From Clostridiales bacterium (GTDB lineage Bacteria > Bacillota > Clostridia > Lachnospirales > Lachnospiraceae), in contig JAHZAT010000053.1 of NCBI GenBank assembly GCA_019423795.1, forward strand, positions 1 to 8,520: a DNA stretch of 8,520 nucleotides. The letters are read 5' to 3'. The notes under the pieces are model-generated. The model was not told the origin of the DNA, did not search any database, and was given only the letters and a program-made list of their open reading frames with translations. Every line of letters starts with the position of its first letter. Within the stretch, counting starts at the first letter, position 1. Both the position numbers and the translations under genes were made by a program. This document shows positions 1 through 5,972 of this stretch, one piece after another.

Positions 1-41
1 AAATCAACGCATGAGGGGAACTGGCTACATTTTAATTTCCA
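1..41. mobile_element. Possible terminal sequence of an insertion element (IS21-like)
   Basis: These bases do not continue the flavodoxin gene that starts to be readable at about base 36: in the flavodoxin frame there are stops at 12-14 (TGA) and 33-35 (TAA). The string CTGGCTACATTTTAATTTCC (about 21-40) resembles, from memory, the short repeats found inside the ends of IS21-family elements in gut Firmicutes. That family recall is the only support. If it is right, the element lies off the left edge and has cut the flavodoxin gene. Only one copy of the motif is visible and no target duplication can be checked. It could instead be unrelated DNA brought in by a deletion. Confidence 0.3.
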
Positions 42-260
42 ATCTGGTGGTATGTAGTACCAACGATCATCAATACATTTCTAGAAAGCTATGACTTTAG
101 CGGAAAGAAGATCGTTTTATTTGCAACATCCGGAGGAAGTGGATTTGGAAATACAGTCAGTGAGTTACAGCCATCTGTACCGGGTGCAGATATTGTAGAA
201 GGAAAACTTCTAAACAGAGCAGACAAACAAACCATTGAAAAATTTGTAGAGACATTATAG
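36..260 (+). pseudogene. Flavodoxin, C-terminal part only (5' end lost)
   Basis: Read in the frame ending at the TAG at 258-260, bases 36-257 encode FPIWWYVVPTIINTFLESYD followed by a strand-turn ending ATSGGSGFGNT. This matches the C-terminal half of clostridial flavodoxins, small FMN-binding electron carriers of the cytoplasm. The WWY aromatic loop and the SGGSGFG loop are where such proteins contact the isoalloxazine ring. The N-terminal half, with the phosphate-binding T/S-rich loop, is absent. Stops at 33-35 and 12-14 block the frame, so no functional start is visible. The stop lies 14 nt before the next gene, and the ribosome site of that gene begins at the flavodoxin stop, so the two were probably one transcriptional unit. 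Family assignment is fairly sure; whether the break is an insertion or a deletion is not. Confidence 0.7.
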
Positions 261-274
261 GAGGAGAATGAAAA

Positions 275-1042
275 ATGGCAAAGATCGTACAGACAGCAGG
301 AAGAGATGTACTTGGAGAATTTGCTCCACAGTTTGCACATTTTAATGATGATGTATTATTTGGAGAAAACTGGAACAATGAAGATATTGATGTAAAAACA
401 AGAAGTATCATTACAGTAGTAGTATTAATGTCACAGGGGATCACAGATTCTTCTTTAAAATTCCATCTTCAAAATGCAAAAGACCATGGAGTTACACAAA
501 AAGAGATTGTAGCGATCATCACTCACGTAGGATTTTATCCAGGATGGCCAAAAGCATGGGCAGTTTTTAATCTTGCAAAAGAAGTATGGGAAGTCAATGA
601 AGGAGATCTTCCATATGAAGATGAAGCAATGAGAGCACATGCCAAATCCATGGTATTTCCGATCGGAGAACCAAATGACGGATTTGCGCAGTATTTTGTA
701 GGAAACAGTTATTTAGCACCGGTTTCTACAGAACAGGTTGGAATATTCAACGTAACATTCGAGCCATCATGCAGAAATAACTGGCATATCCATCATGCAA
801 AAAATGGTGGTGGACAGATCATCATTTGTGTTGCGGGACGTGGATACTATCAGGAAGAAGGAAAAGAAGCCATCGAGATGAAACCAGGTGACTGCATCAA
901 CATCCCACCAGAAGTAAAACATTGGCATGGAGCAGCCAAAGATTCATGGTTCTCACATTTAGCAGTGGAAGTACCAGGAGAAGAAACATCGAATGAATGG
1001 TGCGAAGCGGTATCCGATGAAGAATATGGAAAATTAAAATAA
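275..1042 (+). CDS. Carboxymuconolactone decarboxylase (CMD)-cupin fusion protein
   Basis: A 255-residue cytoplasmic protein with two domains. Residues about 20-105 are a CMD/AhpD-like helical domain, including HVGFYPGWPKAW at 84-95, the conserved active-site helix of the family. It has no CxxC, so it is not an AhpD-type peroxidase. Residues about 140-235 are a cupin barrel: motif 1 contains HIHH at 161-164 and Gln171, motif 2 contains PPEVKHW with His206 and His208. These His residues probably bind a divalent metal. The start at 275 is supported by GGAGGAG at 260-266, eight bases upstream; an ATG at 268 is out of frame. Similar fusions sit beside flavodoxins and aldo/keto reductases in gut Firmicutes, and that pattern is repeated here. 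The true substrate is unknown; decarboxylase activity is only the family name. A terminator follows. Confidence 0.85.
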   Translation: MAKIVQTAGRDVLGEFAPQFAHFNDDVLFGENWNNEDIDVKTRSIITVVVLMSQGITDSSLKFHLQNAKDHGVTQKEIVAIITHVGFYPGWPKAWAVFNLAKEVWEVNEGDLPYEDEAMRAHAKSMVFPIGEPNDGFAQYFVGNSYLAPVSTEQVGIFNVTFEPSCRNNWHIHHAKNGGGQIIICVAGRGYYQEEGKEAIEMKPGDCINIPPEVKHWHGAAKDSWFSHLAVEVPGEETSNEWCEAVSDEEYGKLK

Positions 1043-1071
1043 GAAATGATTTCTGGCAAAATATAAATACA

Positions 1072-1114
1072 CACAAAAAAATCAATCGTAAATATTTGCG
1101 GTTGATTTTTTGTG
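1072..1114. terminator. A/T-rich bidirectional terminator after the CMD-cupin gene
   Basis: The left arm A7-TCAATCGTAAA (1075-1092) pairs with the right arm TTTGCGGTTGATTTTTT (1095-1111), with G-U wobbles and a tiny loop. Flanking CAC/GTG extend the stem to 1072-1114. The A-tract on one side and T-tract on the other make it able to act on either strand. It starts about 30 nt after the stop of the CMD-cupin gene. The core is nearly the same as that of the palindrome at 2237-2306. Confidence 0.8.
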
Positions 1115-1174
1115 CGTTTTAAGTTAATATGGAAATATAATAATAGGAATTATTATTGAAAATAAAATGTAAAA

Positions 1175-1192
1175 ATGTTGTCATAACAACAT
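1175..1192. promoter_or_regulatory. Inverted repeat upstream of ldh, possible operator
   Basis: ATGTTGT and ACAACAT form a perfect 7-bp inverted repeat separated by CATA, 71 nt before the ldh start. The GT-N4-AC core is compatible with some GntR-family operators. The spacing is too short for the redox repressor Rex, whose sites have TTGT and ACAA about ten bases apart. No good -35/-10 pair with a normal spacer is obvious. A TATAAT at 1136-1141 lacks a clear -35. Functional assignment is inference. Confidence 0.3.
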
Positions 1193-1262
1193 AAAACAGG
1201 AAAAGATTTTGATAGAATCATAAATGCAAACAAAAGAAGCAATGCAAAAGGAGGACAAAATT

Positions 1263-2216
1263 ATGAGTAAAGGAATAAATAGCAGAAAAGTAGCAGTGAT
1301 CGGAACAGGATTTGTAGGTTCATCTTCTGCATTTGCATTAATGGAAAGCGGATTATTTACAGAAATGGTGCTGATCGATGCGGATAAGAATCGTGCAGAA
1401 GGAGAGGCTTTAGATATTTCCCATGGTCTTCCATTCGCAAGGCCGATGAAGATCGCAGCAGGAGATTATGATGATATCGTTGATGCAGCGATCATCGTTG
1501 TAACAGCAGGTGCGGGACAGAAACCAGGAGAGACAAGACTTGATCTTGTAAAGAAAAATGTAGCGATATTTAAATCAATCATTCCAGAGATTGCAAAGAG
1601 AAATTGTGAAGGAATCCTATTAATCGTTGCCAACCCAGTCGATATTTTGACACAGGTGGCAGTAAAACTATCAGGATTTCCAGAAAACAGAGTTTTTGGT
1701 TCAGGTACAACCTTAGATTCAGCCAGATTAAAATATCTGCTCGGAGAACATTTACAGGTGGATGCAAGATCTGTACATGCATGGATTATCGGAGAACATG
1801 GAGATTCCGAAATCGTAGCATGGTCAAGTGCCAATGTATCAGGTGTGCCAATCTCAGAATTTTGTGAGATGCGAGGATACACAGAACATGACGAACATAT
1901 GGAAGAGATCGCACAGGGCGTTAAAAACAGTGCGTATAAGATCATCGAAAAGAAAAAAGCAACCTATTATGGAGTTGCAATGGCGGTAAGAAGAATCTGT
2001 GAGGCCATCATTCGTGACGAGAAATCTGTGTTGCCAGTATCTTCTATCCAGCACGATACCTATGGAATTGAAGGCGTTACATTAAGTATGCCAGCGATTG
2101 TAGGAAAAAATGGAATTGAGAAGCAGGTAAAAATCAAGCTGAATGAAAAAGAGCAGGAAGCGTTGAAGAAATCAGCAGATGCTTTGAAAGAAGTATTAGA
2201 AGATTTGGATATATAA
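1263..2216 (+). CDS. ldh: L-lactate dehydrogenase
   Basis: A 317-residue cytoplasmic enzyme that interconverts pyruvate and L-lactate with NADH/NAD+, re-oxidising NADH in fermentation. The Rossmann motif GTGFVGS lies at 14-20. The substrate loop GQKPGETR carries Gln86 (equivalent to Gln102 of classical LDH, favouring pyruvate over oxaloacetate) and Arg92 (Arg109). Asp152 and Arg155 lie in LDSAR (Asp168/Arg171). The catalytic His179 lies in GEHGDSE (His195). At the fructose-1,6-bisphosphate site known from Bacillus LDH, the His188 equivalent is kept (His172) and Arg173 is replaced by Lys157, so activation by FBP is possible but unproven. The start at 1263 is chosen because AAAAGGAGG (1246-1254) sits eight bases upstream. 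An in-frame ATG at 1224 would put this site inside the gene. It stands alone between two terminators. Confidence 0.95.
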   Translation: MSKGINSRKVAVIGTGFVGSSSAFALMESGLFTEMVLIDADKNRAEGEALDISHGLPFARPMKIAAGDYDDIVDAAIIVVTAGAGQKPGETRLDLVKKNVAIFKSIIPEIAKRNCEGILLIVANPVDILTQVAVKLSGFPENRVFGSGTTLDSARLKYLLGEHLQVDARSVHAWIIGEHGDSEIVAWSSANVSGVPISEFCEMRGYTEHDEHMEEIAQGVKNSAYKIIEKKKATYYGVAMAVRRICEAIIRDEKSVLPVSSIQHDTYGIEGVTLSMPAIVGKNGIEKQVKIKLNEKEQEALKKSADALKEVLEDLDI

Positions 2217-2236
2217 TGTAAAGCGAAAATTTAAAA

Positions 2237-2306
2237 TATATGCAAATATACGCGAAAAATCAATCGTAAATTTTTACGATTGATTTTTCGCGTATATTTG
2301 CATATA
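2237..2306. terminator. 70-base near-perfect palindrome, terminator of ldh
   Basis: The arms 2237-2270 and 2273-2306 are exact reverse complements (34 bp) with two bases between. The centre is TCAATCGTAAA / TTTACGATTGA flanked by A5 and T5, so the inner hairpin with its T-tract would end transcription in both directions. The outer arms (GCAAATATACGCG and its complement) extend the stem well beyond what a terminator needs. It begins 20 nt after the ldh stop. The core is shared with the terminator at 1072-1114. The right arm also contains promoter elements for the next gene. Confidence 0.85.
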
Positions 2307-2308
2307 AT
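2280..2308 (+). promoter_or_regulatory. Sigma-A-type promoter within the palindrome arm
   Basis: TTGATT (2280-2285) and TATAAT (2303-2308) are separated by exactly 17 bases, close to the vegetative consensus. The expected start of transcription is near 2315, some 25 nt before the ATG at 2341. The -35 lies in the right arm of the terminator stem and the -10 runs two bases past its end. Because of the symmetry, the minus strand carries the same -35 but TATATT in place of TATAAT, a weaker leftward promoter at best. Confidence 0.65.
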
Positions 2309-2340
2309 ATAAACAATAAAATTGAAAGGAGATAACTGGT

Positions 2341-3594
2341 ATGCGTGAAACAAGGACATTAGAGTTTAAAGAATCCATTACAAATACATTTTTAAAAACA
2401 GTCAGTGCTTTTTCAAATTATGATGGTGGAAGTATTCTTTTTGGAATTGATGATGATGGAAATATCAAAGGAATACCAGATCCAGTACAAGCGTGTTTAG
2501 ATATTGAAAATAAAATTAATGATAGTATTTCACCTCAGCCTAATTATATCCTTGAACTACAAAATAATGAGCAGACGATAAAACTTACAGTAAGACCGGG
2601 GGAACAAAAGCCTTATTTATATAAATCAAAAGCGTATAAACGAAATGATTCAGCAACGATAGAGGTAGATACACTGGAGTTTTCACGACTTGTTTTAGAT
2701 GGAAAAAATATTAGATTTGAAGAATTGCCATGTAAGAAACAGAATTTATCATTCGATGTCTTGCAACATAAATTAAAAGAAAGTGTTCAAATTGAATCGT
2801 TTAATAAAGATACATTAAAAACATTGAATTTATATAATGATCAGAATGGATATAATAATGCAGCAGGCATTCTGGCAGATCAAAATGACTTTCCTGGAAT
2901 TGACATTGTAAAGTTTGGTGAAAATATCAGCATTATCAAAAAGAGAGCAACATTTGACAATATATCTATATTGGAAGTGTATGATAAGTCAATTGATATA
3001 TTTAGAGATTATTATCAATATGAAGTAATCGAAAGTGCTGATCGAAAGAAAGTAGAAAAGGTACCAGAAGCAGCATTCAGAGAAGCAATTGCTAATGCAT
3101 TGATTCACAGAGTCTGGGATGTAGAATCACAGATTAGGGTTTTGATGTTCGATGATAAGATAGAAATAGTATCTCCAGGAGGTCTGCCAGCTGGAATTAC
3201 AGAAGATGAATATTTGGATGGTAAAATTTCGGTATTAAGAAATAGAAATCTTGCAAATGTATTTTACAGATTAGGGTTTGTAGAGATATTTGGAACAGGG
3301 ATTAAAAGAATTAAGCAACTTTATGAAGAAGGATTACAAAAACCAGATTTTGATGTAACAGAGAATACAATTAAGATTATTTTACCAATATTTGAAAAGA
3401 ATGCGAATCTGACAGAGGACGAGCGAAGGATATATAAAGTACTAAGTAAAACGATGTTAAAATCAATCAGTGATATTGCACCATATGTACCTTTTGGAAA
3501 ATCAAAGACAACGCAGTTATTAAAAGAGATGAGGAAAAAAGGCGTTGTAGTTATTGATGGAAGGGGAAGAGGTACGAAGTACAGGATTAAATAA
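2341..3594 (+). CDS. AlbA_2 (Schlafen-like) DNA-binding domain protein with GHKL ATPase-like domain
   Basis: A 417-residue cytoplasmic protein. Residues 1-120 form an AlbA_2 domain, with LEFKES at 7-12, then AFSNYDGGSILFGIDDDG at 23-40, the glycine-rich hallmark. Residues about 240-350 match the C-terminal ATP-binding-like domain found in this family, with REAIANALIHR at 247-257, SPGGLPAGIT at 278-287 and RNRNLANVFYRLGFVEIFGTG at 300-320. Residues 358-417 look like a winged helix with a basic end. Such proteins are often labelled transcriptional regulators or, misleadingly, ATP-dependent helicases; the actual role is unknown, though some cluster with defence or mobile genes. The start is supported by AAAGGAG (2325-2331), nine bases upstream. 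The gene is visibly richer in A/T-ending codons (ATT, AAT, AAA) than ldh and the CMD gene, which prefer ATC, suggesting a different origin. It has its own promoter; the next gene begins 59 nt later. Confidence 0.85.
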   Translation: MRETRTLEFKESITNTFLKTVSAFSNYDGGSILFGIDDDGNIKGIPDPVQACLDIENKINDSISPQPNYILELQNNEQTIKLTVRPGEQKPYLYKSKAYKRNDSATIEVDTLEFSRLVLDGKNIRFEELPCKKQNLSFDVLQHKLKESVQIESFNKDTLKTLNLYNDQNGYNNAAGILADQNDFPGIDIVKFGENISIIKKRATFDNISILEVYDKSIDIFRDYYQYEVIESADRKKVEKVPEAAFREAIANALIHRVWDVESQIRVLMFDDKIEIVSPGGLPAGITEDEYLDGKISVLRNRNLANVFYRLGFVEIFGTGIKRIKQLYEEGLQKPDFDVTENTIKIILPIFEKNANLTEDERRIYKVLSKTMLKSISDIAPYVPFGKSKTTQLLKEMRKKGVVVIDGRGRGTKYRIK

Positions 3595-3653
3595 TTGATA
3601 TGATTATAAATTCTCTTTGAACATAAAAATTAAAGAAGGAAAGGAAGATTTAT

Positions 3654-4163
3654 ATGACAACACAAGAAACAATCAAAAAAGCAGTTGATTATGCAAAAGA
3701 AAATAATATCAAAAATATTGTAGTTGCAACAACGACAGGTGGTAACCTTACATATCTGGAAGATGAAAAAGATTTACATATCGTCGGAGTTACAAACGTT
3801 TATGATCAGGGACGAAATCAGATGCTAGAAGAAACAAGAAAGCATTTTGAAGAAGCAGGAATGGACATTGTCACAGCAGGACACGCCCTAAGCGGTGCAG
3901 AAAGATGCTTTTCTACATATTTTGGAGGATATGGACCAATAGAAATTGTGGCTAACACACTTCGTATGTTCTCACAAGGTGTAAAAGTATGTGTGGAAGT
4001 AAGTACTATGGCACTCGATGCAGGTAAGATTCCATATCAGGAGAAGATCGTAGCGATTGCAGGAAGCGGAAGAGGAGCTGATACGGTGGTATTGCTGACA
4101 CCATCTTATACTAGATCTATTTTGGATACGAAAGTACATAAGATTATTGAAATGCCAGAATAG
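3654..4163 (+). CDS. Stand-alone pyruvate kinase C-terminal (alpha/beta) domain protein
   Basis: A 169-residue protein matching only the C-terminal domain of pyruvate kinase, without the catalytic barrel. The start TTQETIKKAVDYAKENNIKN and the phrase IVVATTTGGNL (22-32) resemble the first helix and strand of that domain. GSGRGADTVVLL at 137-148 matches its final glycine-containing loop and strand. In full-length enzymes this domain binds allosteric sugar phosphates and makes subunit contacts. Free-standing versions occur in Clostridia and archaea with no settled function. It cannot catalyse phosphoenolpyruvate transfer by itself. The start at 3654 has AAGGAAG at 3641-3647, six bases upstream. 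It follows the AlbA_2 gene by 59 nt with no terminator visible between, so read-through is likely. A link with the nearby LDH through pyruvate metabolism is only suggestive. Confidence 0.8.
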   Translation: MTTQETIKKAVDYAKENNIKNIVVATTTGGNLTYLEDEKDLHIVGVTNVYDQGRNQMLEETRKHFEEAGMDIVTAGHALSGAERCFSTYFGGYGPIEIVANTLRMFSQGVKVCVEVSTMALDAGKIPYQEKIVAIAGSGRGADTVVLLTPSYTRSILDTKVHKIIEMPE

Positions 4164-4372
4164 GATATAGACAGGGAAATTGTATTTTTATTGCCAATCA
4201 GTGGCTTTTTTATGTATCCATTTGTATCAGGATTTGCAGTGATCATGGGAATACTTAGCGCGGTGCTTGCAAAGAATTTGATTGTAGCGCGGTGCTTGCG
4301 ATTGTGTTTTGTCTGTTTACGATTGGTGCGGATCTGATGATGGTGTTGGAATTTATGGGTGTGATAGGTTAG
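4164..4372 (+). pseudogene. Remnant of an unidentified membrane protein, frameshifted
   Basis: The frame directly after the stop at 4161-4163 reads a hydrophobic stretch: FLLPISGFFMYPFVSGFAV (about 4185-4241), then IMGILSAVLAKNLIVA to 4288, after which it degenerates. A second frame picks up inside a direct repeat at 4292 and continues VLAIVFCLFTIGADLMMVLE then FMGVIG and TAG at 4370-4372. Both halves look like membrane helices, so this is probably the C-terminal end of one polytopic protein, broken by a frame change at the repeat. A short protein could start at ATG 4212, but it has no ribosome site. The family is not recognised. A GCCA-N5-TGGC plus T6 hairpin at 4194-4211 lies inside this reading. 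Confidence 0.5.
4256..4299 (+). repeat. 15-bp direct repeat, 29-bp period
   Basis: TAGCGCGGTGCTTGC occurs at 4256-4270 and again at 4285-4299. The offset of 29 is not a multiple of three. It therefore accounts for the frame break in the membrane-protein remnant: dropping one repeat unit joins the two hydrophobic readings into a single open frame. Confidence 0.9.
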
Positions 4373-4383
4373 AAAAACAAAAT

Positions 4384-4423
4384 GAAAGAGGAAAATTAAT
4401 TGGAAGGAAATTTAACAAAATGA
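4384..4423 (+). other. Apparent original start of the MATE gene, followed by an in-frame nonsense codon
   Basis: AAAGAGGA (4384-4391) stands eight bases before TTG at 4400, which opens the frame MEGNLTK, then TGA at 4421-4423, then PILKTLTKLAIPIMASS in the same frame. Clostridial MATE proteins commonly begin with a phrase like NLTKGPILKTL, so the TGA stands where a Gly codon (GGA) is expected. One G-to-T change would explain it. Confidence 0.7.
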
Positions 4424-4462
4424 CCAATTTTAAAAACACTAACGAAACTAGCAATTCCGATC

Positions 4463-5740
4463 ATGGCATCATCGTTTCTAGGAACATTATACAATATTAC
4501 AGATATGGCATGGATTGGCATTCTTGGATCAAAAGCAGTTGCTGGAGTCGGAGTTGGAGGAATGTTTACGTGGCTTTCGCAAGGCTTAGCAGCGATGTCA
4601 AGAATGGGAGGACAGGTACAAGTAGCGCAATGTATTGGACGTGGAGACAGGGAAAAAGCTCATAAGTATGCACAGGCAGCAGTTCAGCTGGCAACACTTA
4701 TGGGACTTTTATTTGCAGCCGTGATGCTACTGTTTTTACATCCGCTGGTAGGATTTTTTCAACTACAAGACCCAGAAGCATTGCAGGCAGCACTGTCTTA
4801 TACAAAAATAGCCTGTGGTTTGATTGTATTTTCATTTTTGACACTAACATTAACAGGAATCTACACAGCACAAGGAGATTCCAAGACTCCGTTTGTGGCG
4901 AATTTCATAGGACTTGTAACAAATATGATCCTAGATCCATTGCTGATCTTAGGCTTAGGACCAGTAAACAAATTCGGAGTAAATGGAGCAGCAATCGCGA
5001 CGGTGAGTGCACAGGCAATCGTTATGTCAATTTTAATCCTAGGCGTTGTGATAAGGAAAAAGGAGAATGGATTAAAAGGGATCAATCTATTTGCCAAAAT
5101 TCCATTCAAATATCTAAAAGGAATCTGCAAGATCGGTATTCCAACAGCGATTCAGGGAATGGTTTATTGTGGAATATCCATGGTATTAACTCGCATGGTT
5201 TCAGGATTTGGAGCAGAAGCAGTGGCAGTCCAGAGAGTCGGAGGACAGATTGAATCTGTTTCATGGAATACAGCCGATGGATTTGGAACAGCTCTAAATG
5301 CATTTATCGGACAAAACTATGGAGCTGGAAAGATGGATCGTGTCAGAAAAGGATATAAAGCTTCATTGTGCAGCATTGGAATTTGGGGAATATTTATTAC
5401 AACGATGTTTGTTTTTCAGCCAAAAGCAATTGCACATATTTTCTTCCATGAACCAAAGGCAATTATGATCGCGATCGGATATTTGGTGATCATTGGATTA
5501 AGTGAAGTGTTTATGAGTGTGGAACTGATGACAGTAGGTGCGTTGTCTGGATTAGGAAAAACGCATTTATGCAGTGTGATCAGCATTTTATTTACTGGAG
5601 CAAGGATTCCGTTGGCAATTGTTTTAAGTGGGACATTGCTTGGTTTGGATGGTATTTGGTGGGCACTTTCTGTGACATCGATTGTGAAAGGAATCATTTT
5701 TGTGTGTACATTTTATAGGATTACAAGAGAAAACAGATAA
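4463..5740 (+). CDS. MATE-family multidrug/metabolite efflux transporter, N-terminus interrupted
   Basis: From ATG 4463 this reads 425 residues of a twelve-helix MATE antiporter of the inner membrane, a family that exports cationic drugs or metabolites in exchange for Na+ or H+. Typical features are NITDMAWIGILGSKAVAG (residues about 11-28), MFTWLSQGL near 34-42, QCIGRGDREKAHKYAQ after the second helix, and the internal pseudo-repeat with its second half near residue 220 (IPTAIQGMVYCGISMVL). In-frame codons continue upstream to TTG 4400, which has the only good ribosome site, giving the normal length of about 446 residues, but a TGA at 4421-4423 intervenes. ATG 4463 is the first ATG after it, has no ribosome site, and would remove roughly half of the first helix. 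The rest of the gene is undamaged, so the mutation is recent, a sequencing error, or tolerated by re-initiation. Substrate is unknown. Confidence 0.8.
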   Translation: MASSFLGTLYNITDMAWIGILGSKAVAGVGVGGMFTWLSQGLAAMSRMGGQVQVAQCIGRGDREKAHKYAQAAVQLATLMGLLFAAVMLLFLHPLVGFFQLQDPEALQAALSYTKIACGLIVFSFLTLTLTGIYTAQGDSKTPFVANFIGLVTNMILDPLLILGLGPVNKFGVNGAAIATVSAQAIVMSILILGVVIRKKENGLKGINLFAKIPFKYLKGICKIGIPTAIQGMVYCGISMVLTRMVSGFGAEAVAVQRVGGQIESVSWNTADGFGTALNAFIGQNYGAGKMDRVRKGYKASLCSIGIWGIFITTMFVFQPKAIAHIFFHEPKAIMIAIGYLVIIGLSEVFMSVELMTVGALSGLGKTHLCSVISILFTGARIPLAIVLSGTLLGLDGIWWALSVTSIVKGIIFVCTFYRITRENR

Positions 5741-5972
5741 AAATACAGGCGGCATTTACCATAAGACACAGATTGACTTAACATATAATTCAAATCATAT
5801 GGAAGGAAGCCGTCTGACACATGATCAGACACGATATATTTTCAAAACAAATATGATAGGAGTAGAAAATGAAGTTCTTAATGTAGATGATGTGATTGAA
5901 ACAGCCAATCATTTTTGCTGTATTGATATGATTATAGATCACGCGAAAATGACATTGACAGAGAAATTTATT
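5741..5972 (+). pseudogene. Fic-family protein, internal N-terminal fragment
   Basis: Directly after the MATE stop, another frame reads GGIYHKTQIDLTYNSNHMEG, then SRLTHDQTRYIF, then NEVLNVDDVIETANHFCCID and a short tail to TLTEKFI at 5970-5972. This matches the helical region just before the catalytic core of Fic (Fido) proteins, including the inhibitory-helix-like EGSRLT segment and the EVLNVDDVIETANH stretch. Fic enzymes transfer AMP or similar groups to target proteins. The catalytic HPFxxGNGR loop is missing, and there is no start codon with a ribosome site. The frame extends back into the end of the MATE gene to a TTG at 5700, which is not credible as a start. It then runs without a stop into an unrelated Fn3 sequence. 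It is a dead fragment. Confidence 0.65.

Noticed and set aside
1175..1192. Rex redox-repressor operator before ldh
   Set aside because: The half-sites TTGT and ACAA are four bases apart here, whereas clostridial Rex sites have about ten bases between them.
1224..1262. Upstream ATG at 1224 as the ldh start
   Set aside because: It would add 13 residues not seen in LDH proteins and would bury the strong AAAAGGAGG site within the coding region.
1466..1945. Long minus-strand open frame inside ldh
   Set aside because: It lies wholly within a gene with complete LDH motifs, has no ribosome site, and its product resembles no family I know. It is a shadow frame.
1072..2306. The paired hairpins as CRISPR repeats or a toxin-antitoxin RNA
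   Set aside because: There are only two copies, far apart, with a metabolic gene between them and terminator-type A/T tracts. No cas genes or toxin-like peptide are present.
4194..4211. Hairpin GCCA-N5-TGGC followed by T6, as terminator of the PK_C gene
   Set aside because: The stem has only four pairs and it lies within a hydrophobic coding remnant. It may work weakly but is not convincing enough to list as a feature.
4309..4665. Plus-strand open frame of 118 codons across the MATE start
   Set aside because: It is in another frame from the MATE protein, begins at a TTG with no ribosome site, and gives a Trp/Arg/Ser-rich product typical of out-of-frame reading.
5700..5740. TTG at 5700 as start of the Fic-Fn3 frame
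   Set aside because: It lies within the MATE C-terminal codons, has no ribosome site, and the encoded N-terminus is only the MATE sequence read out of frame.
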